A stretch of 31,555 nt of DNA from Chloroflexota bacterium (GCA_023389575.1 JAEWEG010000065.1:1-31555), one strand, 5' to 3'. Shown: positions 6,803 to 15,154, counted from the stretch's first letter. Made by a program: numbers and translations. Notes: generated from the sequence alone by a model not told the origin.

Positions 6803-7774
6803 GTGACGAGGGAGATGGCCGTGGTTGGGTTCCTGGCAAGGCGGTTGGTGACGGTGTTCCTGCCGACGTTGCTGGGTATCTCCATCCTCGTGTTTGGAGC
6901 CATGCGGCTGATTCCGGGCAACTTCGTCGACGTGATGATCGGGGTGGGACCCGATGTCAGCGATGAGCAGCGGGCGGCGATCGCCGCGTCGTACGGGCTG
7001 GATGCCCCGGTGCCAGTCCAGTACCTGCGATGGCTGGGGAATGTGCTGACGGGTGACATGGGCGAATCGCTCCAGACCGGGCAGCCGGTGATGTCGGCGA
7101 TTCTCGACCGGCTGCCAGTGACCCTGGAGTTGGCCCTGCTGGCGACCCTGATCTCGCTGCTGCTGGCGATTCCGGCCGGCATCCTGGCGGCGGTGAACCG
7201 CGGCGGTCCGGTCGATGTGGTGATCCGGATGATCGCGCTGGTCGGGCTGTCGGTGCCGAACTTCCTGATCGCGACCCTGCTGATCCTCTTCGTGTCCACC
7301 CAATGGCAGGTGCTGCCGACCACGGGCTTCGTGGGCATCGAGAAGGGGATCGTGGCGAACCTGAAGTCGCTGGCGTTGCCTGCCATCGCGCTGGGGGCGC
7401 TGCTGGCGGCGTCCATCATGCGGATGACGCGGAGCGCGGTGCTGGAGGAACTGGGCAAGGAATACCTGACGGTGGCCAGGGCCAAGGGGCTCGGGTCGAA
7501 GGCGGTGGTGATGCGGCACGCGGTGCGCAACGCCCTGGTGCCCGTAATTACGGTGGTCGGAATTCAAACCGGATACCTCCTCGGCGGAACCGTGATCGTG
7601 GAAGAGATCTTCGCGATCCCAGGAATTGGACGGCTGGCGTTGAACGCGGTGTCGCAGCGGGATTACCCGATGGTGCAAGGGACCACCCTGTTCATCGCGG
7701 CGGCGTTCGTGTTCATGAACCTGGTGACCGACGTGGTCTACGGGCTGGTTGACCCGCGGATTCGGGTGCGGTGA
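6803..7774 (+). CDS. ABC transporter permease, DppB/OppB type
   Basis: A 323-aa inner-membrane permease of the dipeptide/oligopeptide/nickel family. The N-terminal segment (FLARRLVTVFLPTLLGISILVFGAMRLIPG, here named by its positions 10-40) is a classic DppB start: one helix followed by the R-L-I-P-G-N motif. About five further hydrophobic segments follow. The cytoplasmic loop that docks the ATPase is seen at EYLTVARAKGLGSKAVVMRH. The end VYGLVDPRIRVR is typical. GTG 6803 is used here; ATG 6815 is an alternative start 4 codons in. The TGATG overlap with the next gene shows tight coupling. No solute-binding protein or ATPase lies beside it, so partners must be encoded elsewhere. Confidence 0.9.
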   Translation: MTREMAVVGFLARRLVTVFLPTLLGISILVFGAMRLIPGNFVDVMIGVGPDVSDEQRAAIAASYGLDAPVPVQYLRWLGNVLTGDMGESLQTGQPVMSAILDRLPVTLELALLATLISLLLAIPAGILAAVNRGGPVDVVIRMIALVGLSVPNFLIATLLILFVSTQWQVLPTTGFVGIEKGIVANLKSLALPAIALGALLAASIMRMTRSAVLEELGKEYLTVARAKGLGSKAVVMRHAVRNALVPVITVVGIQTGYLLGGTVIVEEIFAIPGIGRLALNAVSQRDYPMVQGTTLFIAAAFVFMNLVTDVVYGLVDPRIRVR

Positions 7775-8658
7775 TGGCGAGCGAGATGACGGCGCCACTG
7801 GCGGTTCGGCGGCGGCCTGGGTTCGCACGGTCGCTGTTGCGGCACAACCTGGTTGGATTCGTGGCGGGCGTGCTGCTGGCCGCGATCGTGGTGCTGGCGG
7901 TGCTTGCGCCGCTGGTGGCGACGGGCGACCCAACGGACATGTCCCCAGCGGACCGGATGAAGTCACCGGCGGACGCCGGACTGATGGGAACCGATGTGTT
8001 CGGCCGTGATGTCTGGAGCAGGATCGTGTTCGGGGCCCGGATTTCGCTGGGCGTTGGCGTGGTGTCGGTGCTGGCGGCGGCCGTGGTGGGGACGGTGCTT
8101 GGACTGATCGCCGGGTACGTGGGCCGCTGGCAGGAATACGTGACGATGCGGGTCATGGACGTGCTGTTCTCGTTCCCGTCGATCCTGCTGGCGATCCTGA
8201 TCGTCTCGATCTGGGGGGCGGGGTTCCGGAGCATCATCCTGGCGATCGCGCTGGTGCAGACGCCGGTGTTCGCCAGGATCGTGCGGGCGTCGACCCTGTC
8301 GCTGAAGAACGTCGAGTTCGTGCAGGCGTCCATCGCCGGTGGTGCGTCGACTCGGCGGGTGTTGTTCCGGCATGTGCTGCCGAATGTCGCGGGCCCGATC
8401 CTGGTGCAGTTGGCGTTGAGCATGAGCGGGGCGGTGATCATGGAGGCGGCCCTGAGCTACCTGGGACTGGGCGCGGTGCCGCCGACTCCGTCGCTGGGCT
8501 CGATGTTGAGCGAGAACCGGAACGCCATGGAGATGGCGCCGTGGACCGTGCTCTATCCGGGGCTGGCGCTGGCGTTGCTGGTGTTGTGCATCAACATGTT
8601 CGGCGATGCGATTCGGGATCTACTCGATCCACGGCTACGGACATCGATAGGTGGGTGA
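7774..8658 (+). CDS. ABC transporter permease, DppC/OppC type
   Basis: The second permease of the pair, 294 aa from the ATG that overlaps the previous stop (TGATG); a GTG one codon upstream is also possible. A short cytoplasmic N-terminus and first helix lead into the family motif GLMGTDVFGRDVWSRI (about residues 70-85), then the GARISLGVGVVS segment. The ATPase-docking loop is FVQASIAGGASTRRVLFRHVLPN, given here by its ends FVQASIAG and RHVLPN. The DLLDPRLR end is standard for DppC. It would form the membrane channel with the upstream DppB-like protein. The substrate (peptide, nickel, sugar or other) cannot be inferred. Confidence 0.9.
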   Translation: MASEMTAPLAVRRRPGFARSLLRHNLVGFVAGVLLAAIVVLAVLAPLVATGDPTDMSPADRMKSPADAGLMGTDVFGRDVWSRIVFGARISLGVGVVSVLAAAVVGTVLGLIAGYVGRWQEYVTMRVMDVLFSFPSILLAILIVSIWGAGFRSIILAIALVQTPVFARIVRASTLSLKNVEFVQASIAGGASTRRVLFRHVLPNVAGPILVQLALSMSGAVIMEAALSYLGLGAVPPTPSLGSMLSENRNAMEMAPWTVLYPGLALALLVLCINMFGDAIRDLLDPRLRTSIGG

Positions 8659-8731
8659 CTCGGGTAGCGCCTGGCCGGTACGCTACGATACGAGCAGACC
8701 TGGACGAGCATGCCGACGGGAAGGGGAGCGG

Positions 8732-9118
8732 ATGATAGCGAGCATTGAACAAGCGTTGCCATCGATCGTGAAGCTCTGTCGCGAGTTCGGCGTTGAACGT
8801 CTGGAGTTGTTTGGCTCCGCGACGACCGAGGCCTTCGACCCAGAGCGGTCGGATGTGGACTTCCTGGTTGCCTATCCGGACGATTACGACTTTGGCCCCT
8901 GGCTGGCGCGATTCAAGGACTTCGAGCAGGCACTGTCCGATGTGCTTGGGAGGGATGTCGACCTGGTCATGATGTCCGCGCTCAAGAATCGCTGGTTCCG
9001 ACGGGAGGCGGCGAAGACGCGATTGGTGCTTGACGATGCATCGAGCGTTGTGCAGGCGGACCGCATCCATGGAAGGCAAAGACAAGCTTTGCCGCTACCA
9101 GGGGCCGCTTTGGTCTAG
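8732..9118 (+). CDS. MNT-type minimal nucleotidyltransferase (orphan antitoxin-like)
   Basis: This 128-aa protein has the minimal nucleotidyltransferase fold. G28-S29 precede the catalytic pair D41 and D43 in SDVDFLV, and a third acidic residue, D77, lies in VDLVM. In the HEPN/MNT systems the MNT protein neutralises a HEPN RNase, often by adding AMP groups. AAGGGGAG lies just upstream of the ATG at 8732, which argues against the longer upstream frame. No HEPN gene follows within the next 230 bp. The C-terminal 20 residues, rich in Gln, Arg and Pro, do not look like the family, so the 3' end may have been altered when the partner was lost. Confidence 0.8.
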   Translation: MIASIEQALPSIVKLCREFGVERLELFGSATTEAFDPERSDVDFLVAYPDDYDFGPWLARFKDFEQALSDVLGRDVDLVMMSALKNRWFRREAAKTRLVLDDASSVVQADRIHGRQRQALPLPGAALV

Positions 9119-9298
9119 CAGACTCCTCAGACCAAGTCCGGGAGAATGCTCGGGAACAGCACGCGCTTCACGCAGACCGTTGGTGTGGAGGGACCGCCGT
9201 GTAGAGAGCGCCCATTTGCGCCAGCGCCGTGTGGCCCTCCTCTTGTGTTCGACCGCCACGATCAAAACGATTATCTGGAGCAAACCGCTCTTTCGTAG

Positions 9299-9319
9299 GG
9301 TCCGACCTCGTGTCGGACC
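9299..9319. repeat. Perfect hairpin GGTCCGAC/GTCGGACC
   Basis: An 8-bp perfect stem with a 5-nt loop, 28 bp beyond the stop of the minus-strand DinB-like gene. It may terminate that gene or the MNT transcript, though neither strand has a U-tract. Confidence 0.4.
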
Positions 9320-9346
9320 TGAAACGGTCGGCGGAAGGGCCTCGTA

Positions 9347-9835
9347 TCACTCGTGGCCTTCGGGCCAGAGGCCGAGAACCTGGCGGAGGATGGCGAACTC
9401 GCCGAGGTGATAGGCGTTGTGGTCGGTGACCACGAGAATCTCGCGGAGAAGCGTGTGTTTCTCGTTGCCTTCGGCGTGGAGGGCGAGCGACGTGAGGTCG
9501 GCGCTGGTGGCGAGATCACGGAGCGTGGCCATGTCGGCGCGAATGGCGTCGATGGTGGCGTTCCAGGCGGCTTCGTCGGCTTCGGCGTCGCGCGGCGGCC
9601 AGACTTCTGCGGGCCAATCGAGTTCGCGGTATTCCGGGCTCTGGACGTAGTCGAGGATGTCGCGGCTGCAGATGCGGATGTGTTCGAGCAGGTGCCAGAA
9701 CGAGTAGGGGAGATTGGGCGGACGGGTGTTGTAGTGATCGGGTGGGAAGTCCGCGACGGCGGCGTCGAATGGCATGAAGGCCTGGCCGCCGTCGATCGAG
9801 CCGAGGGCGGCGTTACGGATGGCTTGCTCGTTCAT
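9347..9835 (-). CDS. DinB-like metal-binding four-helix protein
   Basis: This 162-aa soluble protein belongs to the DinB/YfiT-like putative metalloenzyme superfamily. The expected histidine triad is visible: H48 (in FWHLLEH; H52 is nearby), H139 and H143 in VTDHNAYHLGEFAILR. Members are four-helix bundles. Some are thiol-dependent S-transferases, but most, like this one, have no defined activity. Its conserved NLPYSFWHLLEHIRI segment supports the assignment. GGGAG lies about 8 nt before the ATG. It stands alone, with non-coding DNA on both sides, so context gives no further hint. Confidence 0.85.
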   Translation of the reverse strand: MNEQAIRNAALGSIDGGQAFMPFDAAVADFPPDHYNTRPPNLPYSFWHLLEHIRICSRDILDYVQSPEYRELDWPAEVWPPRDAEADEAAWNATIDAIRADMATLRDLATSADLTSLALHAEGNEKHTLLREILVVTDHNAYHLGEFAILRQVLGLWPEGHE

Positions 9836-10023
9836 GGGGATACTCCCAGCTGGTTGAGGTCCGGTATTTGAGGGTTCAACGTGCGGCTGGGTGCCATGTG
9901 AGATGAACGCGGGAGGGGCCGATGCCCAGACAGGTCGCGGGCGGGCGAAAGGTCAGCCATATCGCGCGGGTGAGCGTTGGGCTGGCCTTTCGGACGAGCG
10001 GAACAGGTTGGAGGCGCGAAGGG

Positions 10024-10749
10024 TCAGGCGGTGGCCGCGAGCAGTTCGGTGATGAGGGTGGGGGAGTCGGTGCAGATCAGGTCCGGGTTCATGGTGAGAA
10101 CGCTGTCGAGTTCTTCCTGGGAGTTGGTGGGCCAGCCGATGACGCGGAATCCCTGGGCCTTGGCTTCGGCGAGGAGCGCCCGGTCGGCGTGGTTATGGTT
10201 GCCATCGACCTGAGTGACGCCCAGCCGGAGGGCGGTTTCCAGGAACTCCGGCGTGTCCCACCGGCCGATGTAGCCACGGCGAATGGTGGGGGCGATCCGC
10301 TGGGCGACCTCCAGCGGGTAGGGCTGGAAGCAGGTGATGGTGACATGGTCCTCGATGCCCCGGCCGCGGATTTCCTCGATCACGGCGGGAACCACGATGT
10401 CGGCCCGGGCGTGGTCGTATTCCTTGATCTCGATCATGAGGTCGGGAAGGGATTCCACCACGTCGAGGACTTCCGCGAAGGTGGGGATGCGACAGGGTTC
10501 CGGCCACTCTGGGAAGATGGAGCGAGCGTCGAGCGCCTGCAGCTCGGCGAGGGTATGGCTCGCGACCGGGCCCTCGCCATTGGTGGTCCGATCCACCGTT
10601 TCATCGTGGATCACGACCAGGTGGCCATCGCTGGTGAGGCGGATGTCGAACTCGACCGAGGTGAGCCCGAGATCGACGGCGTAGTGAAAGCCAGGGACGG
10701 TGTTTTCGGGAGCTTCGTAACGGGCGCCGCGATGGCCAACGAGGATCAT
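10024..10749 (-). CDS. Glycerophosphodiester phosphodiesterase 1
   Basis: A 241-aa cytoplasmic GDPD of the UgpQ size class without signal peptide. It hydrolyses glycerophosphodiesters to glycerol phosphate and an alcohol. The active-site set is intact: H6-R7 in GHRGAR, E33 and D35 in VEFDIRL, and H48 in VVIHDETVDRTT. The IEIKE strand carries the expected metal-binding acidic residue. It ends the minus-strand operon HAD phosphatase - GDPD2 - GDPD1 and lies only 27 bp after GDPD2, with AAAGG before its ATG. It is a close paralogue of the next gene (same spacing of every catalytic residue), so a tandem duplication is likely. Confidence 0.93.
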   Translation of the reverse strand: MILVGHRGARYEAPENTVPGFHYAVDLGLTSVEFDIRLTSDGHLVVIHDETVDRTTNGEGPVASHTLAELQALDARSIFPEWPEPCRIPTFAEVLDVVESLPDLMIEIKEYDHARADIVVPAVIEEIRGRGIEDHVTITCFQPYPLEVAQRIAPTIRRGYIGRWDTPEFLETALRLGVTQVDGNHNHADRALLAEAKAQGFRVIGWPTNSQEELDSVLTMNPDLICTDSPTLITELLAATA

Positions 10750-10776
10750 GGGTGACGACCTTTCAGAAAGATGATG

Positions 10777-11520
10777 CTAGCTGGCGACGGTGGTGGTTTC
10801 GCGATCGCCGATGAGGGTGCGGATGTAGGTTGGGCAATCGGACGAGAACACGTCCGGTTCCATTTCGAGGACGCTGCGAAGGTCTTCCTCGGAGTTGGTT
10901 TGCCATGCGCCGATGCTGAACCCGGCTTCGCGGGCACGGCGAACCAGCGCGCGATCGGCGGTCGGGTGATGGGCCTCGATCTGGACGACCTCGAGGCGGA
11001 TGGCGTCTTCCAGGAAGTGCTCGGCGTTCCAGTCGCCAATCAGGTGGCGCTTGATCTCCGGGGCGTCGTGCTGGGCGATTTCGAGGGCATGGGTGTCGAA
11101 GGAGATGATTCGGGCCTGGGATTCCAGCCCCTGGCGGCGGATTTCCTCGATGGTCTTGGGAACGATCACGTTGAGCCGCTCGGGAGTGTCCTTCTTGATC
11201 TCGACCAGGATGATGGGGAACCCGCGGCACACCTCGAGCGCCTCGGCGAAGGTAGGGATCACGCAGGGTTCGGGCCAGTCCGGAAAGGCGGCGCGGGCAT
11301 CGAGCGCCTGGAGTTCGGCCAGCGTCATCTCCGCGACCTTGCCGGTGCCAGTGGTGGTTCGGTCCACACTATCGTCGTGAATGATGACCAGGTGCCCATC
11401 GGCGGACATCCGCACATCGAACTCGACGAGTTTGAGGCCGAGCCCGAGGGCGTGGCGGAAACCGGGAAGGGTGTTTTCGGGAGCTTCGTGCCTCGCTCCG
11501 CGATGGCCAACGATGAGCAT
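10777..11520 (-). CDS. Glycerophosphodiester phosphodiesterase 2
   Basis: A 247-aa paralogue of its downstream neighbour with the same catalytic residues at identical positions (H6, R7, E33, D35, H48) and the LVEIKKDTPERL strand. No export signal is present, so it acts inside the cell on imported diesters or on lipid breakdown products. It follows the HAD phosphatase by 102 bp in the same direction and precedes GDPD1 by 27 bp. In many GDPDs the product is sn-glycerol-3-phosphate, but the nearby glycerol-1-phosphate dehydrogenase raises the possibility of the opposite stereoisomer here. Confidence 0.93.
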   Translation of the reverse strand: MLIVGHRGARHEAPENTLPGFRHALGLGLKLVEFDVRMSADGHLVIIHDDSVDRTTTGTGKVAEMTLAELQALDARAAFPDWPEPCVIPTFAEALEVCRGFPIILVEIKKDTPERLNVIVPKTIEEIRRQGLESQARIISFDTHALEIAQHDAPEIKRHLIGDWNAEHFLEDAIRLEVVQIEAHHPTADRALVRRAREAGFSIGAWQTNSEEDLRSVLEMEPDVFSSDCPTYIRTLIGDRETTTVAS

Positions 11521-11622
11521 GGTGGATTCTCTACCCTGTCGAGTGAACGCGGCTTTCCGGGCCAGCGCCGGCCCGATGTCGCGGGTACTGTAGGTGCACC
11601 GGACCGGAGAGGCCAGCGACGA

Positions 11623-12447
11623 TCACATATGTGCAGGAAGCAGGTGGTCGACCCGGTCGAGGACAAAGGTTGGGTGATTCTCGGTCGGCTGGGCGGCGAG
11701 CATCTCGCGGGTGGTTTCCCCGGTGAGGACGAGCGCGGAGGGCATCCGCGCGTCGATCGCCATCCGGATATCGGTGGTGAGGCGGTCGCCGACCATCACG
11801 CAGTCGCTGGCGGGCAGGTTGAGGCGAGCGAGGGCGGATTCGAGCATGAAGGGATCGGGTTTGCCCACGTTCATCTGGCAGGTGACGCCGGTGCAGCCCT
11901 CGATGGCGCCGATGATGGCGGCGGCGTCGGGCTCGCCCTGGCCGTTGGGGAACGGGCAGAAGCGGTCGGGGTTGGTGGTGACCAGGAACGCCCGCTTGTG
12001 GACCGCGATGGCGTCGAACGCGATCTGGAGCTTGGGGTAGGCGAAGGTGCGGTCGTAGCTGGCGATGACGATGTCGATCTCGGCGGCGTTATCGGAAACG
12101 CGGATGCCGGCGTCGGTGAGGGCGTCGATGAGCGGTTGCTCGCTGATGGGGTAGACCGTGGCGGTGGGGTGGTTGCGCAGGAGCCAGTCGGTCATGGTGT
12201 CGACCGTGTTGAGTACTTCGTTGGGAGTTACGGAGATGCCGAACTTGCCGAGCTTGGCAATGTAGTCTTCTCGATTGCGAGTCGGGTTGTTCGAGAGGAA
12301 GAGCAGGGGGAGTTCCAGGCGGCGGAGGGTGGCGATCAGGTCGGCCGCGCCAGGGAGAAGCTGGTCGCCGAGGTAAATGGTGCCGTCGAGGTCGAAAATG
12401 TAACCGCGGAAGAGCGAGGACGGGCGGGTGGTGTCGATCGAGGGCAC
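11623..12447 (-). CDS. HAD-IIA family phosphatase (NagD-like)
   Basis: A 274-aa HAD hydrolase of the IIA class (NagD, phosphoglycolate or p-nitrophenyl phosphatase relatives). Motif 1 is FDLDGTIYLG with nucleophile D19 and acid D21. Motif 2 is the LSNNPTR serine/asparagine site. The lysine of motif 3 is in NVGKPDPFM, and motif 4 is VMVGDRLTTDI. The type-IIA cap domain lies between motifs 2 and 3. Such enzymes remove phosphate from small sugar or polyol phosphates. It is first in a minus-strand operon with two GDPDs and is divergent from the glycerol-1-phosphate dehydrogenase gene, with a SorC-type operator between. A role as a glycerol-phosphate or sugar-phosphate phosphatase is inference from that position. 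Confidence 0.88.
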   Translation of the reverse strand: MPSIDTTRPSSLFRGYIFDLDGTIYLGDQLLPGAADLIATLRRLELPLLFLSNNPTRNREDYIAKLGKFGISVTPNEVLNTVDTMTDWLLRNHPTATVYPISEQPLIDALTDAGIRVSDNAAEIDIVIASYDRTFAYPKLQIAFDAIAVHKRAFLVTTNPDRFCPFPNGQGEPDAAAIIGAIEGCTGVTCQMNVGKPDPFMLESALARLNLPASDCVMVGDRLTTDIRMAIDARMPSALVLTGETTREMLAAQPTENHPTFVLDRVDHLLPAHM

Positions 12448-12476
12448 GGACTGACTCCTGGAGGTGGGGTTTGGGG

Positions 12477-12503
12477 CGGGTTAATCGTTCGCACGTATGT
12501 GCA
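12477..12503. promoter_or_regulatory. Shared motif plus operator half-site before the HAD/GDPD operon
   Basis: CGGGTTAATCGTTCGC (12477-12492) recurs with one change as CGGGTTAATCATTCGC at 23915-23930, upstream of the leftward FGGY kinase. Overlapping its end, CGCACGTATGTGCA (12490-12503) matches the left half of the 28-bp operator, starting exactly 70 bp before the full site at 12560. It lies 30-56 bp upstream of the HAD start and could control leftward transcription. Confidence 0.5.
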
Positions 12504-12519
12504 GATATTGGCGGGAACG

Positions 12520-12548
12520 TTGACTGGCATCGTGGCTGATCCTACCGT
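12520..12548 (+). promoter_or_regulatory. Promoter of the glycerol-1-phosphate dehydrogenase operon
   Basis: TTGACT (12520-12525) and TACCGT (12543-12548) are separated by 17 bp. The start point would fall near 12555, immediately before the 28-bp operator. The SorC gene promoter (23987-24015) has the same architecture, which supports both calls. Confidence 0.6.
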
Positions 12549-12559
12549 ACCTGGACAGG

Positions 12560-12587
12560 TGCAACGATGTGCATGCACAAAGGTGCA
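12560..12587. promoter_or_regulatory. 28-bp palindromic operator, site 1
   Basis: The left half reads TGCAACGATGTGCA and the right half TGCACAAAGGTGCA. It shares 17 of 28 positions with both other sites (23943 and 24026), including TGCA at both ends and the central GTGC/TG core. It begins 11 bp after the -10 box, a position where a bound repressor would block transcription. It is the likely target of the SorC-type regulator at 24071. Confidence 0.75.
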
Positions 12588-12689
12588 GCAGCTCCTTATC
12601 GTTGGCGCATGAGAACGGGCCAACGGTTGGGGACTATGGCATTATCGGGGCGGAACACACAGGGACCTTTTCGGAAATGGATAGATGAG

Positions 12690-14075
12690 ATGACAGGGCA
12701 ACTGGATCGAGCCCGGATCGATGAGGCGTTGGCGCGGGCATCGACGACGAGACAGGTAACGGTACGGCCAGGTGGCCTGGACGCGGTTCCAGGCGTGGTT
12801 GGGGAACTGTTTCCCGGTCGCCCCGTGGTCGTGGTGGCCGACGGCACGACCTGGGCGGTCGCCGGGGAACGAGTGACGGCGCTGCTCGTGGCGGCGGGAC
12901 ACCCCGTTCGGGAACCGGTGCTGTTTCCGGCCGAGCCGTCGCTGCGGCCGGATACCCGGCAGGTGGCGGTGATCCGGGAACGGCTGGAATCCGAGGGCGA
13001 AGCCGTGCTGCCGCTGGCCGTGGGGTCGGGATCGATCAACGACCTGACCAAGCGGGCCGCGCACGAGGCGGGGCTTCCCTACATATCGGTCGCGACGGCC
13101 GCCTCGATGGATGGGTACACGGCGTCGGGCGCGGCGCTGATCCACAACGGGGTCAAGCAGACCTTCGGCTGCGACGCCCCGGTGGCCGTGGTCGCCGACC
13201 TCGACATCCTGGTGGCGGCGCCGAAGGCGATGACGGCCGCTGGCTATGGTGACCTGCTGGGCAAGGTCACGGCCGGGGCGGACTGGATCGTGGCGGACGC
13301 GGTTGGCGTGGAGCCGATCGTGCCGGATATCTGGGAGATGGTGCAGGGGCCGTTGCCCGGCATGATCGCGAACCCGGCCCGGTTCCAGGCGGGCGACCCG
13401 GAGTCGATCGAGCAGTTGTTCCTGGGGCTGGTGCTGACGGGCCTGGCGATCCAGGCCTCGGGATCGACCCGGTGTGCGTCCGGCAGCGAGCACCAGTTCA
13501 GCCACCTGTGGGAGATGCGCGGGTTGGAGCACGAGGGCGAACTGGTTTCGCATGGGAACAAGGTCGGTTTCGGGTCCATCTTCTCGGCGGCGCTGTACGA
13601 GCGGCTGCTGGCCCGCGACTGGCGGGACCTGGATGTGCGGGCGGCCGTTTCCCGCTGGCCATCGCCGGCGGAGGTCGAGGCCGAGATCCAGGCGATGGAT
13701 GACTCGCCAGAACTGATCGAGCGAGCCCTCGAGGAGTGCCGGGCGAAGTACATCGACCGGGAGACGCTGCGAACGCGGCTGGAGCGGTTCCGCGATGGCT
13801 GGCCGGAGCTACGCGAGCGGTTGCTGGCGCAGCTGCTTTCGACGGCGGACATCCGGGACCGGCTGGTCGAGGGTGGCGGGCCAACCGAGCCGGAGGAGAT
13901 CGGCCTGGCGCTGGCCCAAGTGCGAGAGAGTTACGCTCCTGCCCGGCGAATCCGGCGACGGTACACGGTGTATGACCTGGCCTACGAACTGGGTCTGTTC
14001 GGCGACCTGGTGGACGAGGTGTTCGGGCCGGAAGGCTACTGGGCACCGGTGACGGTATCGGGCCGCCAGGCGTGA
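12690..14075 (+). CDS. Glycerol-1-phosphate dehydrogenase (AraM/EgsA-like)
   Basis: A 461-aa member of the iron/zinc-type dehydrogenase family that includes bacterial AraM and archaeal EgsA, which interconvert sn-glycerol-1-phosphate and dihydroxyacetone phosphate with NAD(P). Visible features: nucleotide loop GSGSINDLTK (113-121), SMDGYTASGAA (139-149), and metal ligands D188 (GYGDLLGK), H268 (SGSEHQF) and H288 (SHGNKVGFG). It is somewhat longer than archaeal EgsA, with a C-terminal helical extension as in AraM. ATG 12690 gives the usual family start (MTGQLDRARIDEAL). ATG 12636 is an alternative; neither has a strong binding site. It is followed 15 bp later by an RpiB-type gene. A related polyol-phosphate substrate cannot be excluded. 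Confidence 0.87.
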   Translation: MTGQLDRARIDEALARASTTRQVTVRPGGLDAVPGVVGELFPGRPVVVVADGTTWAVAGERVTALLVAAGHPVREPVLFPAEPSLRPDTRQVAVIRERLESEGEAVLPLAVGSGSINDLTKRAAHEAGLPYISVATAASMDGYTASGAALIHNGVKQTFGCDAPVAVVADLDILVAAPKAMTAAGYGDLLGKVTAGADWIVADAVGVEPIVPDIWEMVQGPLPGMIANPARFQAGDPESIEQLFLGLVLTGLAIQASGSTRCASGSEHQFSHLWEMRGLEHEGELVSHGNKVGFGSIFSAALYERLLARDWRDLDVRAAVSRWPSPAEVEAEIQAMDDSPELIERALEECRAKYIDRETLRTRLERFRDGWPELRERLLAQLLSTADIRDRLVEGGGPTEPEEIGLALAQVRESYAPARRIRRRYTVYDLAYELGLFGDLVDEVFGPEGYWAPVTVSGRQA

Positions 14076-14090
14076 GGCAAGGAGTTAGGA

Positions 14091-14552
14091 ATGCGGATTG
14101 CGATTGGGGCGGACAACGCCGGCGCGGACCTGAAGAACCTGCTGCGCGACCGGCTGGCCGGCCGCGATGACGTGACGATGACCGATTTCGGCGTGCCCGA
14201 CGCGGAAACGACCACGGCGTACCCGCACATTGGCGCGGATGTCGCGAAGGCGGTTGCGGCCGGTGAGGCGGACCGCGGTTTGCTGGTCTGCGGGACCGGG
14301 ATCGGCATGGCGATCACGGCGAACAAGGTCGATGGGATCAGGGCCACGGTGGCGCACGACTCCTACTCGGTGGAGCGGTCGGTGCTGTCCAACAACTGCC
14401 AGGTGCTGACGCTGGGTGCCAGGGTGATTGGTCCGGAACTGGCGTGGCGACTGGTGCAGGAATGGCTGACGTACACGTTCGACGAAACCTCGGCGTCGGC
14501 GGAGAAGGTTGCGCTGATCAACGCCTTCGAGACGACCGGGAGTTGCTCGTAG
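14091..14552 (+). CDS. RpiB/LacAB-family sugar-phosphate isomerase
   Basis: A 153-aa protein of the RpiB/LacA/LacB family, which isomerises aldose and ketose phosphates. The MRIAIGADNAGADLK start, catalytic C67 with T69 in VCGTGIGMAI, and the VAHDSYSVERS and SNNCQVLTLGARVIG segments are all canonical. AAGGAG lies just before the ATG and the gene trails the glycerol-1-phosphate dehydrogenase by 15 bp, so they form one operon under the 28-bp operator. Close relatives act on ribose 5-phosphate, allose, galactose or tetrulose phosphates. The company of a polyol-phosphate-type dehydrogenase makes a dedicated catabolic isomerase more likely than the housekeeping pentose-phosphate enzyme, but this is inference. 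Confidence 0.88.
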   Translation: MRIAIGADNAGADLKNLLRDRLAGRDDVTMTDFGVPDAETTTAYPHIGADVAKAVAAGEADRGLLVCGTGIGMAITANKVDGIRATVAHDSYSVERSVLSNNCQVLTLGARVIGPELAWRLVQEWLTYTFDETSASAEKVALINAFETTGSCS

Positions 14553-14567
14553 GGCGAAGTGGGTGAG

Positions 14568-15041
14568 TCAGTTCGCGACGGCGTGGCCCGTGCGGCGGTG
14601 GCCACGCTGAGGGGACTCTTGTACCTGTTCGATGAGCTGTCGGATTTCCGGTGTCATTCGGAACGCCTCGTGGTCGTCCGGCGCCAGTTGAACCACATGC
14701 TCCGAGCCATCCGGCAAATGCAGTGTCATTGAGTCGTCGTCTTCGGCGTCGGTGAGCGCGACGACTTCCATGTGGCGCGACATCAGGGTGATCGCCTGAT
14801 CGACCTCATGGATGAGGGCATCATCCACGGCGAATCCGTACCAGATGGGGAAGTCTCCCTGGGCGTCTTCGGGCTGGCGCTGGAGGATGACCCTGGTTCT
14901 GGAGTTCGGGCTACGCTACAGGAGCGGTCCAACGGTGACGGCGGACGGGGAGACATCGAAGGCACGCGCGGCGATTTCCCGAAGCTTTTCGGGGTCCGGT
15001 TCCGAGGTGAACAGGATGTCAGTTACTGGCGTTAGGGTCAT
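14568..15041 (-). pseudogene. Hypothetical gene interrupted by an in-frame TAG
   Basis: ATG at 15041 is preceded by AAGAGG at good spacing and opens a protein-like frame (MTLTPVTDILFTSEPDPEKL). Codon 42 is TAG (14918-14916), yet the same frame continues without a break for another 115 codons of sensible, acidic protein (FPIWYGFAVDDALIHEV, then HLPDGSEHVVQLAPDDHEAF) to a TGA at 14568. The stretch on both sides of the stop reads as one 157-residue protein. A nonsense mutation, a sequencing error, or a start at the internal GTG 14828 (86 aa) are the possible readings. The GTG start has no good binding site. I do not recognise the family. Confidence 0.6.
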
Positions 15042-15154
15042 GCTGTGCCTCTTCTCGCAGTCGCCAGTATCGTGCCCGTTGGCCCGCATCGTGTTCGCGG
15101 ACTACTCCCGGGTCCACAATGGTGGTATCGGACTGGCCTCGTCACGGACAGTAC

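Noticed and set aside
10771..12612. Long plus-strand open frame (about 600 codons)
   Set aside because: It lies antisense to GDPD2 and the HAD phosphatase, is Gly/Asp/Val-rich in the manner of antisense frames in GC-rich DNA, and shows no family motif, whereas the minus strand has clear catalytic residues.
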